Part shown: piece by piece, positions 22,597-32,002 of the stretch
How the letters are laid out: each line of letters begins with the position of its first letter
Numbering within the stretch: position 1 is the first letter of the stretch
NCBI GenBank assembly: GCA_947174385.1
Contig: CAMWIU010000010.1
Coordinates: 1-32,012, forward strand
From: an uncultured Treponema sp.
Lineage (GTDB): Bacteria; Spirochaetota; Spirochaetia; Treponematales; Treponemataceae
DNA length: 32,012 bases
Direction: 5' to 3'
Program-made: the position numbers and the translations under genes
The notes under the pieces: generated by a model
Told to the model about the DNA's origin: nothing
The model's input: the letters and a program-made list of their open reading frames with translations, nothing else
Databases searched by the model: none

Positions 22597-24012
22597 ATGT
22601 ACAATGTAAATTCTCCCCACGCCGAAGATTTCATAGACGACGCGGAAATTCTTGAAACGCTTGACTACGCGCAGAAGCACAAAAGCGACCGCGCGCTCAT
22701 AGAAAGCCTGCTTGAAAAAGCCGCGCTTTGCAAAGGACTTTCGCATCGCGAGGCCGCGGTTTTGCTTGAATGCGACATTCCTGATTTGAACGAAAAAATG
22801 AAATCGCTCGCTCGGGAAATCAAGCAGAAATTCTACGGTAATCGAGTGGTGCTTTTCGCGCCGCTTTATCTTTCGAACTATTGCATAAACGGCTGCACTT
22901 ACTGTCCGTATCACGCGAAGAACAAGCACATTCCGCGCAAAAAGCTCACGCAAGAAGAAATTCGCGACGAAGTGATTGCGTTGCAAAATATGGGGCACAA
23001 ACGGCTCGCGCTGGAAACTGGCGAAGATCCCGTGAACAATCCGCTCGAATATGTTTTGGAAAGCATCAAGACGATTTATTCGATAAAGCACAAGAACGGC
23101 GCGATTCGTCGCGTGAATGTGAACATCGCAGCGACTACCGTGGAAAATTATTCCAAGTTGAAAGACGCGGGAATCGGCACTTACATTTTGTTCCAGGAAA
23201 CTTACAACAAAAGGGCTTACGAAAAATTGCATCCGCACGGACCGAAAAGCGACTACGCCTATCACACCGAGGCGATGGATCGCGCGATGGAAGGCGGAAT
23301 CGATGACGTGGGCTGCGGCGTTTTGTTCGGCTTGAATTTATACCGATATGATTTTGTCGGGCTTTTGATGCACGCCGAACATTTGGAGGCGACCAAAGGC
23401 GTTGGGCCGCACACGATAAGCGTGCCGCGAATCCGCGCGGCGGACGGAATTGATCCTGCGACTTTTCCCGACGCGATTGACGACGAGACTTTCGCGAAAA
23501 TTGTCGCTTGCATTCGAATCGCAGTTCCGTACACTGGAATGATTGTTTCCACGCGGGAATCTCAGACCACGCGCGAAAAAGTCATCGAACTTGGAGTCTC
23601 GCAAATTTCAGGCGGCTCGCGTACAAGCGTCGGCGGCTATTGCGAATCTTCGCGCCCCGATGACACGGTTCAATTTGACGTGAGCGACACGCGCACGCTC
23701 GACGAAGTTTTGAATTGGCTTATGCGGCTTGGCTACGTTCCGAGTTTTTGCACCGCCTGCTATCGCGCCGGACGCACTGGCGACAGATTTATGTCGCTCG
23801 TTAAATCGGGGCAAATCGCGAACTGCTGCCATCCGAACGCGCTTATGACGCTCAAGGAATATTTGGAAGATTACGCTTCGCCCGAAACAAAAAAAATCGG
23901 CGACGAGCTTATCGCGCGCGAACTTCTTACGATTCCGAATGAAGCCGTCCGAAAACGCGCGGAGCAATATTTGCAAGAAGAAGTGAACGGCAAGCGCGAT
24001 TTCAGATTTTAA
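22597..24012 (+). CDS. hydG: [FeFe]-hydrogenase maturase HydG
   Basis: Radical-SAM tyrosine lyase that cleaves tyrosine to give the CO and CN- ligands of the H-cluster. Of 471 residues, NYCINGCTYCPYH (Cys96, 100, 103) is the radical-SAM cluster motif, and SFCTACYRAGRTGDRFM with the following IANCCHPN (about 385-415) holds the C-terminal auxiliary cluster motif typical of HydG and absent from plain ThiH. GGSRTSVGGY is also conserved. ATG 22597 follows AGAGG; an ATG four bases earlier is out of frame. The gene starts 41 bases after the sensor gene and 16 bases before hydF, so one transcript is likely. Confidence 0.95.
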   Translation: MYNVNSPHAEDFIDDAEILETLDYAQKHKSDRALIESLLEKAALCKGLSHREAAVLLECDIPDLNEKMKSLAREIKQKFYGNRVVLFAPLYLSNYCINGCTYCPYHAKNKHIPRKKLTQEEIRDEVIALQNMGHKRLALETGEDPVNNPLEYVLESIKTIYSIKHKNGAIRRVNVNIAATTVENYSKLKDAGIGTYILFQETYNKRAYEKLHPHGPKSDYAYHTEAMDRAMEGGIDDVGCGVLFGLNLYRYDFVGLLMHAEHLEATKGVGPHTISVPRIRAADGIDPATFPDAIDDETFAKIVACIRIAVPYTGMIVSTRESQTTREKVIELGVSQISGGSRTSVGGYCESSRPDDTVQFDVSDTRTLDEVLNWLMRLGYVPSFCTACYRAGRTGDRFMSLVKSGQIANCCHPNALMTLKEYLEDYASPETKKIGDELIARELLTIPNEAVRKRAEQYLQEEVNGKRDFRF

Positions 24013-24028
24013 AATTTGAGAGAAACTT

Positions 24029-25285
24029 ATGACGCAAACTCCGAATTCGCTGCGAATCCAAATCGGAATTTTCGGGCGGACGAACAGCGGAAAATCTTCG
24101 CTTTTGAACGCGCTCACAAATCAAGATTTTTCGATTGTCTCGCCCGAAGCCGGAACGACCGCCGATCCCGTAAAAAAGGCGATGGAAATTGCGGGGCTTG
24201 GGCCTGTGCTTTTTGTGGACACGGCGGGCTTTTGCGACCAAACTTCGCTCGGCGAAAAACGCCTTGAAAAAACTCAAGACGCTCTCGCCCGCGCGGATTT
24301 GATTTTGGCAGTTTTTGGCGCGGACGAATTTCAAGAAAAATCGGATTTTGAAAATTGCGAAAAAAATTTGTTGGAAGAAAATTCCGAAGAAAATTTTTTC
24401 ATAAGGCAAATTTTAAAAAGCGGAAAAAAATTTATTCCTGTTCTCACGAAAATCGATTTGGCTTCAAAATCGAAAATTGAATTCGCCACGAAAAAAATTG
24501 AATCGCTCACAAAAAAAATTCCTGTTCAAGTGAGTTCCGTTTCTCGCGAAGGCATCGAAAATCTTTTCCAAAGAATTCGCGATGAGGCGAAAACCGAAGA
24601 CGAAAAATATCTCACGGGAAATTTGTGCGCGGCGGGCGATTTGGTTTTGCTCGTGATGCCGCAGGATATTCAAGCGCCGAAGGGAAGACTGATTTTGCCA
24701 CAAGTGCAAGTGCTTCGCGATTTGCTCGACAAAAAATGCATTGTCGCTTCGTGCACGGCGGATATGTTCGAGCAGACTTTGCGGACGCTCGCCATTCCGC
24801 CAAAATTGATTGTGATCGACAGCCAAGTTTTTCCGCTCATAAATTCGCTGCGACCAAAGAATTGCGCGCTCACTTCGTTTTCGGTTTTGATGGCGACCGC
24901 AAAAGGAAAAATAAATTTGTTCAAGGAAGGCGCCGCCGCGATAAAAAATCTCAATCAAAATTCGCGCGTCCTGATTGCCGAAGCCTGCGCGCACGTTCCG
25001 CAAGACGAGGACATCGGGCGGATAAAAATTCCTCGCATGCTGAAAAAAATCGCGGGCGATCTAAAGATTGATTTTGTGCGTGGCACGGATTTTCCCGATT
25101 CGCTCACGGACGAAAACGGTGCGCCGCGTTACGATTTAATAATCCATTGCGGCGCGTGCATGTTCAATCGCGCTTATGTCTTGCATCGCCAGTCGCTCGC
25201 GGAAGCCGCAGGAATTCCAATGACGAACTATGGAATTGCGATTGCGCAAATCAGCGGAATCTTGGACGAAGTTGTTCTGCCGTAA
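24029..25285 (+). CDS. hydF: [FeFe]-hydrogenase maturation GTPase HydF
   Basis: Scaffold GTPase that receives the 2Fe precursor made by HydE and HydG and transfers it to the apo-hydrogenase. Of 418 residues, GRTNSGKSS (16-24) is Walker A, GTTADPV the switch I Thr region, VDTAGFCD switch II, and LTKID the guanine-specificity motif. The C-terminal part has the cluster-binding pattern CxH (ACAHVP, about 320) then HCGAC (about 372), as in other HydF proteins. ATG follows GAGAGA. It is the last gene of the operon and is followed by a strong terminator. With hydE divergent, all three maturases are present here. Confidence 0.95.
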   Translation: MTQTPNSLRIQIGIFGRTNSGKSSLLNALTNQDFSIVSPEAGTTADPVKKAMEIAGLGPVLFVDTAGFCDQTSLGEKRLEKTQDALARADLILAVFGADEFQEKSDFENCEKNLLEENSEENFFIRQILKSGKKFIPVLTKIDLASKSKIEFATKKIESLTKKIPVQVSSVSREGIENLFQRIRDEAKTEDEKYLTGNLCAAGDLVLLVMPQDIQAPKGRLILPQVQVLRDLLDKKCIVASCTADMFEQTLRTLAIPPKLIVIDSQVFPLINSLRPKNCALTSFSVLMATAKGKINLFKEGAAAIKNLNQNSRVLIAEACAHVPQDEDIGRIKIPRMLKKIAGDLKIDFVRGTDFPDSLTDENGAPRYDLIIHCGACMFNRAYVLHRQSLAEAAGIPMTNYGIAIAQISGILDEVVLP

Positions 25286-25333
25286 TTTCGCAATTTTTTT
25301 CGCGAAAATTTCGCTGATTTGCGTGGAAGATTT

Positions 25334-25376
25334 CATATTCCGATGCTGCTGGCATCGGAATATGTTGATTTTTTTT
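25334..25376 (+). terminator. Terminator of the hydrogenase-sensor operon
   Basis: CATATTCCGATGC (25334-25346) and GCATCGGAATATG (25352-25364) form a perfect 13-bp stem with a 5-nt loop, followed by TTGATTTTTTTT. It is well placed for hydF. Confidence 0.92.
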
Positions 25377-25378
25377 GC

Positions 25379-25400
25379 AAAATTTCTTCGAAGAAATTTT
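25379..25400. repeat. 22-bp perfect palindrome after trxA
   Basis: AAAATTTCTTC followed by GAAGAAATTTT is a perfect palindrome. It lies a few bases beyond the trxA stop on the minus strand and may take part in termination there, although no T-run of its own follows. Confidence 0.5.
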
Positions 25401-25403
25401 CCG

Positions 25404-25715
25404 CTAGATTTTCGCGTCAATGAATTTCTTCAAAGAATCTTTCGGGGCAAATCCGACTTGGTTCGCGACAATCTCGCCGTTTTTGAAAAGTGCCACGAAC
25501 GGAATGCTCACGACTCCGAATTGTTGCGCGAGCGCGGGATTTTCGTCAACGTCCACATTGTAGAACGCCACGCGCCCCGCGTATTCTTCGGAAACTTCTT
25601 CCACAATCGGAGCGAGCATTTGGCACGGTCCGCACCATTTCGCCGAAAAATCCACGAGCGCGAACGGATTGTTTCTAACTTGCGCGAATCCGTTTTCATC
25701 AATTTTCTTAACCAT
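25404..25715 (-). CDS. trxA: Thioredoxin
   Basis: Cytoplasmic dithiol reductant of 103 residues, the usual thioredoxin length. The active site is KWCGPC (Cys28, Cys31) and the cis-Pro loop is VVSIPFVALFKNGE. VDFSAKWC, NVDVDENPALAQQFGV and the C-terminal helix SLKKFID fit the fold throughout. ATG follows AGGAGG. It lies 85 bases downstream of the thioredoxin reductase gene on the same strand and is presumably its substrate and co-transcribed. It faces the hydF operon convergently. Confidence 0.95.
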   Translation of the reverse strand: MVKKIDENGFAQVRNNPFALVDFSAKWCGPCQMLAPIVEEVSEEYAGRVAFYNVDVDENPALAQQFGVVSIPFVALFKNGEIVANQVGFAPKDSLKKFIDAKI

Positions 25716-25800
25716 AATTTCCTCCTATGTAAATTATAATTTCGAATGCGATTTTTTCAAATCGCATCATTTTATAGCCGATTCAAAATGTCCCCAAAAT

Positions 25801-26667
25801 TTATTTTTCGTTTGCCAAAAAATCCACGGCGGAAAGTGCCGCGACATTTCCTTCTCCGGCAGCCTTCATATATTGATAAGGTTTGCCGGTCGCATCGCCG
25901 CAGGCAAAACATCCTGCGATGTTCGTGCGCATCGCGCGATCAACTTTGATGTGCGCACCGTCCATCGCGAGTCCCGGAACAAGCTGGCCTGCGGAAATGT
26001 TTTCGCGCAAAATGAAAATTCCGTCAACGTCGTAAGAATTTTTTTCCGTGAAAATTTTCGAGGCTTTCATTTCGCCTTCGATTTTTTTCGGCACTTCTTG
26101 AACGATTTCAATGTTCGGGAATTTTGCCGTATCGATTCCGCAATTTTTGTAGACTGGAAAATAAATTATTTTGCCGCAAATCTGCGAAAGATAAATCGCC
26201 TCGTTTTCTTCGGCGGCGGAAAATGCGGCTACTGCCACGGTTTTTCCTTTGAAAAAAATTCCGTCGCAAGTGGCGCAATAGCTCACGCCACGCCCCAAAA
26301 AATTTTCCTCGCCTTCGAGCGGTTTTTGTGCCAAAACGCCCGTTGCCAAAATCACGGATTTCGCTTCGTATTTTTGCGCCGCGCCTTGCAATGAAAAAGA
26401 ATTTCCCATCGCGAAAATCATCTTTATTCTTTCTTCGTTTATTGCGATTTCCATTTGCGAAAGATGCTCGGAAAACGCGCCCTGCAATTGTGCGCCAGAA
26501 ATTGAAGGCAAGCCCAAATAATTTTTTATTTCTTGCGCGGCATTTACTTTTTTGCTGAAATTTTTTTCGCCGAAAAGCAAAAAATTTTTTCCGCGAAGTT
26601 TAAGCGTTACCGCCGCGCTCAAGCCGGCAGGTCCAGTTCCGATAATCGCCACATCAAATTGTTCCAT
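25801..26667 (-). CDS. trxB: Thioredoxin reductase-like flavoprotein lacking NADPH motifs
   Basis: Reduces thioredoxin through FAD and a redox-active disulfide. The FAD motif IIGTGPAGLSAAV (8-20), active-site YCATCDG (Cys131, Cys134) and C-terminal FACGDATGKPYQYMKAAGEG are conserved. However, the NADPH-binding motif, normally GGGDSA followed later by HRR, is replaced by VAAFSAAEENEA (146-157) and YFPVYKN. The protein is also short (288 residues against about 310-320). Both traits match pyridine-nucleotide-independent thioredoxin reductases such as the ferredoxin-dependent flavin type of clostridia. Ferredoxin is a plausible donor but this is inference. ATG 26667 follows GGAG; the track start at 26784 adds 39 non-homologous residues. 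Confidence 0.88.
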   Translation of the reverse strand: MEQFDVAIIGTGPAGLSAAVTLKLRGKNFLLFGEKNFSKKVNAAQEIKNYLGLPSISGAQLQGAFSEHLSQMEIAINEERIKMIFAMGNSFSLQGAAQKYEAKSVILATGVLAQKPLEGEENFLGRGVSYCATCDGIFFKGKTVAVAAFSAAEENEAIYLSQICGKIIYFPVYKNCGIDTAKFPNIEIVQEVPKKIEGEMKASKIFTEKNSYDVDGIFILRENISAGQLVPGLAMDGAHIKVDRAMRTNIAGCFACGDATGKPYQYMKAAGEGNVAALSAVDFLANEK

Positions 26668-26722
26668 TCGATTTCTCCAAATTAAAAATCGCGCAATTTT
26701 TTTCGAAAGCGCAATCATTTTG

Positions 26723-26751
26723 AATTTACAAAATTCGCGCCCGAAAGTCAA
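26723..26751 (-). promoter_or_regulatory. trxB-trxA promoter
   Basis: Minus strand: TTGACT (26751-26746), a 17-bp spacer and TAAATT (26728-26723). The -10 is modest. Between here and the mglB promoter at 26893 no ORF was recognised. Confidence 0.5.
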
Positions 26752-26892
26752 TCTTTTCAATGACAAACCAAACGCAAAGTTCAATTTAATTCGTGTGGGA
26801 AATGCTTTGATGCTTGCGTCGAGGTATGTTGATTTACTTTGGAAACCAACTTGAAATTCTTTGGAAAAAGATGGCTCGCGTTTGTTTTTTCC

Positions 26893-26920
26893 TTGACTTC
26901 AAATAATTGTATGCTATAAT
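26893..26920 (+). promoter_or_regulatory. mglBAC promoter
   Basis: TTGACT (26893-26898), a 16-bp spacer and consensus TATAAT (26915-26920) with an upstream TGC (extended -10). It is the strongest-looking promoter in the window, followed by AAGGAGG before mglB. Confidence 0.85.
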
Positions 26921-26950
26921 AAATTCAAACACTTTTCCAAGGAGGAATGA

Positions 26951-28144
<1,194 letters not shown>

Positions 28145-28148
28145 GCTT

Positions 28149-28177
28149 AAAGCCGGCAACTAAATGTCGCCGGTTTT
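28149..28177 (+). terminator. Attenuator-like hairpin after mglB
   Basis: AAAGCCGGC (28149-28157) pairs with GCCGGTTTT (28169-28177), including one G-U pair, with an 11-nt loop and ending in four T. It lies four bases after the mglB stop and may lower mglAC expression relative to mglB. Confidence 0.65.
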
Positions 28178-28197
28178 AGTCGAGTAAAAATCCGCGA

Positions 28198-28233
28198 GTT
28201 TTGTGAACAAGCCTTTTTGCTTGCTCACAAAAC
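28198..28233 (+). repeat. Second hairpin in the mglB-mglA gap
   Basis: GTTTTGTGAACAAGC (28198-28212) pairs with GCTTGCTCACAAAAC (28219-28233), 14 of 15 positions, with a 6-nt loop. It lies about 24 bases before mglA and could protect the upstream mglB mRNA or tune mglA translation. Confidence 0.7.
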
Positions 28234-28256
28234 AATAATTTTAACTAGGAAAATTT

Positions 28257-29750
28257 ATGAGCGATGTTGTTCTTGAAATCAAGAATATGTCCAAATCTTT
28301 TGCCAAGAACAAAGTTCTGAACGGAATAAATCTTTCCGTGAAAAAAGGCAGCGTCATGGGCTTAATGGGCGAAAACGGCGCCGGCAAATCCACGATGATG
28401 AAATGCCTTTTTGGAATTTACGGCAAGGACGAAGGGCAGATTTCTCTCAACGAAAAGCCTGTTGATTTTAAAAGCCCGAAAGAGGCGCTTGAAAATGGCG
28501 TGGCTATGGTCCATCAGGAATTGAATCAATGTTTGGATCGCACCGTCACCGACAATTTGTTTTTGGGTCGCTATCCGAAAAAATTCGGAATGATTGATGA
28601 ACAGAAAATGTTCAAAGAGGCGACCGCGCTTTTCGCAAGCTTGAATATGAGCGTGAATCCGAACACCGTCATGCGCACGATGAGCGTTTCGCAGCGGCAA
28701 ATGGTGGAAATTGCGAAAGCCGTTTCGTATAATGCCAAACTTATCGTGCTTGACGAGCCGACTTCTTCGCTCACCGAGCCGGAAGTGAAAAAGCTTTTTT
28801 CTATCGTAAATGATTTAAAGTCAAAAGGCGTTTCGTTCGTTTACATTTCGCACAAAATGGACGAGATTTTTGAAATATGCGACGAAGTTTCGGTTTTGCG
28901 CGACGGAAGCATGGTGCTCACTTCCGCCATCAGCGAAACGGACATGAATCGCCTCATCGCCGCAATGGTCGGCCGCTCGCTCGACAAGCGTTTTCCCGAC
29001 GTGGACAATTCGCCCGGCGAAGATTATTTGGAAATCAAAAATCTTTCCACGAAGTACGAGCCGCATTTGGAAGGCATTTCTTTCAAAGTGAAAAAAGGCG
29101 AAATCTTCGGGCTTTATGGATTGGTCGGCGCGGGACGCAGCGAATTGCTCGAATCGATTTTCGGAACGCGCACGATTGCCACGGGCGAAATCATAGTCCA
29201 AGGAAAAAAATTGCGATTCGATTCCAGCAAAGAAGCGATGAGCTACAATTTCGCGATGGTCACGGAAGAACGCAAATTGAACGGAATGTTCGGCAAGGCT
29301 ACGATTGAATTCAACACGACAATCACAAACCTTGACGCTTATAAAACTGCCGGCGTTCTTTCCGAGATAAAATTGCAGGAAGCCGCAAATCGCGAAATCC
29401 GCCGAATGCACACAAAATGCGTTTCCGCCGACGAGTTGATTACGTCGCTTTCGGGCGGCAATCAGCAAAAAGTCATCATCGGAAAATGGATGGAACGCGA
29501 GCCTGATATTTTTCTGCTTGACGAGCCGACGCGCGGAATTGACGTGGGCGCGAAGTACGAAATTTATCAGCTCATAATTCAGATGGCAAAAGAAGGAAAG
29601 ACGATTGTCGTGGTTTCAAGCGAGATGCCCGAAATCTTGGGAATCACGAATCGCATCGCCGTGATGTCGAATCATCGCCTTGCGGGAATCGTGGACACGA
29701 AGCAAACGAATCAGGAAGAACTGCTTCGCCTTTCCGCAAAATATTTGTAA
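28257..29750 (+). CDS. mglA: Galactose/glucose ABC transporter ATP-binding protein
   Basis: Cytoplasmic ATPase of the Mgl importer with two fused nucleotide-binding domains, 497 residues. The first has Walker A GENGAGKST (38-46), a Q-loop MVHQELN, a relaxed signature (MSVSQRQMVEIAKA) and Walker B LIVLDEPTSS. The second has a degenerate Walker A (GLVGAGRSE), signature LSGGNQQKV and Walker B IFLLDEPTRGID. This asymmetry is normal for MglA/RbsA-type proteins. ATG follows TAGGA. Two hairpins separate it from mglB, and mglC begins 22 bases downstream. It resembles the YtfR-like ATPase at 4185-5696 in layout but belongs to a separate system. Confidence 0.94.
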   Translation: MSDVVLEIKNMSKSFAKNKVLNGINLSVKKGSVMGLMGENGAGKSTMMKCLFGIYGKDEGQISLNEKPVDFKSPKEALENGVAMVHQELNQCLDRTVTDNLFLGRYPKKFGMIDEQKMFKEATALFASLNMSVNPNTVMRTMSVSQRQMVEIAKAVSYNAKLIVLDEPTSSLTEPEVKKLFSIVNDLKSKGVSFVYISHKMDEIFEICDEVSVLRDGSMVLTSAISETDMNRLIAAMVGRSLDKRFPDVDNSPGEDYLEIKNLSTKYEPHLEGISFKVKKGEIFGLYGLVGAGRSELLESIFGTRTIATGEIIVQGKKLRFDSSKEAMSYNFAMVTEERKLNGMFGKATIEFNTTITNLDAYKTAGVLSEIKLQEAANREIRRMHTKCVSADELITSLSGGNQQKVIIGKWMEREPDIFLLDEPTRGIDVGAKYEIYQLIIQMAKEGKTIVVVSSEMPEILGITNRIAVMSNHRLAGIVDTKQTNQEELLRLSAKYL

Positions 29751-29772
29751 GAAAATTCGGAGGTAAATAAAT

Positions 29773-31434
29773 ATGAATATTGATGAATTGAAAACGCTTG
29801 CGCAAAATGCGCCGTCCGACGCGCCGCTTGCCGAAAACGAGACGCTCAAAAAATTTCACGAAACGCTCGACGAGCTTCGGCGCGACGGCGTGAACAAAAT
29901 CGCCGATTTGAAGCAGGAAATTGCGATTGCGAAAAAGAATAAAATGATTTCCGCCGACGAACGGGAAAAATTGATTTCCGACTACAACGCGCAAATTGAA
30001 AAGGCGAAAATTGTCGCCGCGAACAACAAGGTTGCCGACGCGGAACTTTCGAAAATCGGCGTTCAATATGCTAACGCCGCGGCGGAAAAATACATCGCCA
30101 AAGTTGACGCGGAACAAGACAAAATCATCGCGGAAACAAAATCGAATCTCGAAAAGGAAATCGCGAAAATCAAAGCGGACGGCGTGGCGCGAATCGCTTC
30201 CGCTCAAACTGATGTGGACAAGGAAACCGCGAAGTACGAACTCAAGTCCGCTTTGTTCGATGCGAAGAATCGCGCACAAACTACGATTGATCGATGCAAG
30301 GACGCAAAAAAGCAGGCGTTCACCGATCACATTCAGGAAAATCGTTCTTTGCGCAACGGAAAAACGGATTTCATGGAAAATCGCAAGTTGGCGTGGAAAA
30401 ATTATGTCTACAATTTCAAGGCTTCGAAATTTTTCTTGGACAATGGGCTTTACATCGCGATTTGCATTTTCTTCATTGCGTGCATCATAATCGCGCCGCT
30501 TTCGGGGCAAGGCGCGCTTTTGACTTTGCAAAATATTTTGGTAATCCTCGAGCAATCTTCGACGCGAATGTTCTACGCGCTCGGAGTGGCGGGACTTATT
30601 TTGCTGGCAGGAACGGATTTGAGCGTGGGACGAATGGTCGCGCTTGGCGCGGTGACGACAGGTTTGATTTTGCATCCAGGAATGAACATCGTTACATTCT
30701 TCAATTTGGGACCGTGGGATTTTACCGCGCTTCCGATGGGCGCAAGGCTCGTGATCGCGCTTTTGCTTTCGATTGTGCTTTGCACGATGTTCAGCGCGTT
30801 CGCAGGATTCTTTTCCGCGAAATTGAAAATCCATCCGTTCATTTCAACGATGTCAACCCAATTGATAATTTACGGCTTGCTTTTCTTCGGAACTTCCGGA
30901 ACGCCAGTCGGCTCGATTGACGGAAGCATAAAAGATTTGCTCGGCGGACGCTGGATTTTAGGAAGCCTCACTGTTCCGAAATTGATTGTGCCTGCGGCAA
31001 TTGCCGTAATCGTGGCATGGTTCATTTGGAACAAAACGACGTTCGGAAAAAACATGTACGCCGTGGGCGGCAACGCCGAAGCCGCGAGCGTAAGCGGAAT
31101 CAGCGTTTTTTGGACCACGTTGAGTGTCTTCATAATGGCGGGAATTTTTTACGGATGCGGCTCGTTCTTGGAAGCGTTCCGCGCCAATGCCAGCGCGGGC
31201 ACAGGACAAGGCTTCGAAATGGACGCGATCGCGGCATGCGTGGTCGGCGGCATTTCGTTCAACGGCGGAATTGGAAAAATCAGCGGCGCGGCTTTGGGCG
31301 TAATCATTTTCACAAGTTTGACATATTGCCTCACGTTCTTGATGATTGACACGAACTTGCAATTCGTCATAAAAGGCTTGATCATCATCGCGGCCGTCGC
31401 GCTCGACAGCATCAAATATCTCAAACGCAAATAA
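29773..31434 (+). CDS. mglC: Galactose/glucose permease MglC with long coiled-coil extension
   Basis: Inner-membrane permease of the Mgl importer. Residues from about 225 onward match MglC: LYIAICIFFIACIII, GVAGLILLAGTDLSVGRMVAL, the FFSAKLKIHPFISTMSTQ stretch, MYAVGGNAEAASVSGIS and FEMDAIAACVVGGISFNGGIG. The total is 553 residues against about 336 in E. coli. The extra N-terminal 215 residues are charged, Ala/Lys/Glu-rich and without hydrophobic segments, consistent with a cytoplasmic coiled coil (for example EKAKIVAANNKVADAELSK). A strong GGAGGT seven to eight bases before ATG 29773 supports the long start. The role of the extension is unknown; it could tether or regulate the transporter. 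Confidence 0.9.
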   Translation: MNIDELKTLAQNAPSDAPLAENETLKKFHETLDELRRDGVNKIADLKQEIAIAKKNKMISADEREKLISDYNAQIEKAKIVAANNKVADAELSKIGVQYANAAAEKYIAKVDAEQDKIIAETKSNLEKEIAKIKADGVARIASAQTDVDKETAKYELKSALFDAKNRAQTTIDRCKDAKKQAFTDHIQENRSLRNGKTDFMENRKLAWKNYVYNFKASKFFLDNGLYIAICIFFIACIIIAPLSGQGALLTLQNILVILEQSSTRMFYALGVAGLILLAGTDLSVGRMVALGAVTTGLILHPGMNIVTFFNLGPWDFTALPMGARLVIALLLSIVLCTMFSAFAGFFSAKLKIHPFISTMSTQLIIYGLLFFGTSGTPVGSIDGSIKDLLGGRWILGSLTVPKLIVPAAIAVIVAWFIWNKTTFGKNMYAVGGNAEAASVSGISVFWTTLSVFIMAGIFYGCGSFLEAFRANASAGTGQGFEMDAIAACVVGGISFNGGIGKISGAALGVIIFTSLTYCLTFLMIDTNLQFVIKGLIIIAAVALDSIKYLKRK

Positions 31435-31934
31435 CTTTCCGAAAGCTTGAACGAAAACTGGCGGTGCGAATTTTGTGCCGTCAGCTTTTTTGCAGCTTCA
31501 TCAAAAGTAAGTAACTTCACTTCAAAATTACTATTATATTCGTATATTTTATTTGCAAGTTTTGTCAAATTTTGTGATATAATCATATTTTTCGCAATGT
31601 CTTTTTCAGTCACAAGTTTTTCTTCTTTTGCGATAGTAAATCTACGTCTAGCATCTTTAGCGCAAGCCGCTATATAGCCTATCTTATTAGATATATTGTC
31701 TACATTTTCAAAAGGAATATTCACATAGAAAGATTTATCTAAAACATCAAGAATTTTAAGCGCTTCTATAACAATTTTATCAAGTTCTTTTCCAATTTTA
31801 GATAAATCTTCTTGTAGTAGTTCTTTTTTTTCATTTTTAGTTTGAAGCATATCTAGCAAAATGCTAGAATAATCACTTAAGCAATCACCAAGCTGCATAA
31901 GAAGATTCTTTATTTTGACTTCATACTTTGTCAT
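31149..31934 (-). CDS. Unrecognised AT-rich ORF running antisense into mglC
   Basis: The coding character is clear only in about 31440-31934 (some 165 residues): a Lys/Leu/Glu-rich, probably helical protein (KNLLMQLGDCLSDYSSILLD, then KELLQEDLSKIGKELDKIVIEALKIL). The remainder, after about NSHRQFSFKL, is simply the complement of the mglC 3' end and reads like a shadow frame. The gene may therefore have lost its own stop, or be a truncated or recombined remnant. ATG 31934 has AAAGG just upstream; the track start at 31979 is GTG. Composition is much more AT-rich than mglC. No function is proposed. Confidence 0.5.
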   Translation of the reverse strand: MTKYEVKIKNLLMQLGDCLSDYSSILLDMLQTKNEKKELLQEDLSKIGKELDKIVIEALKILDVLDKSFYVNIPFENVDNISNKIGYIAACAKDARRRFTIAKEEKLVTEKDIAKNMIISQNLTKLANKIYEYNSNFEVKLLTFDEAAKKLTAQNSHRQFSFKLSESYLRLRYLMLSSATAAMMIKPFMTNCKFVSIIKNVRQYVKLVKMITPKAAPLIFPIPPLNEMPPTTHAAIASISKPCPVPALALARNASKNEPHP

Positions 31935-31967
31935 AGCCTTTATATAATATATAAAATTTGGCTCTTG

Positions 31968-32002
31968 ACTAGTTAACACAATCCAAATAGGATGTAACTA
32001 GT
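31968..32002. repeat. Inverted repeat upstream of the AT-rich ORF
   Basis: ACTAGTTA (31968-31975) and TAACTAGT (31995-32002) form a perfect 8-bp repeat with inner ATCC/GGAT. It precedes the minus-strand ORF and could be an operator or hairpin; the window ends 10 bases later. Confidence 0.5.
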
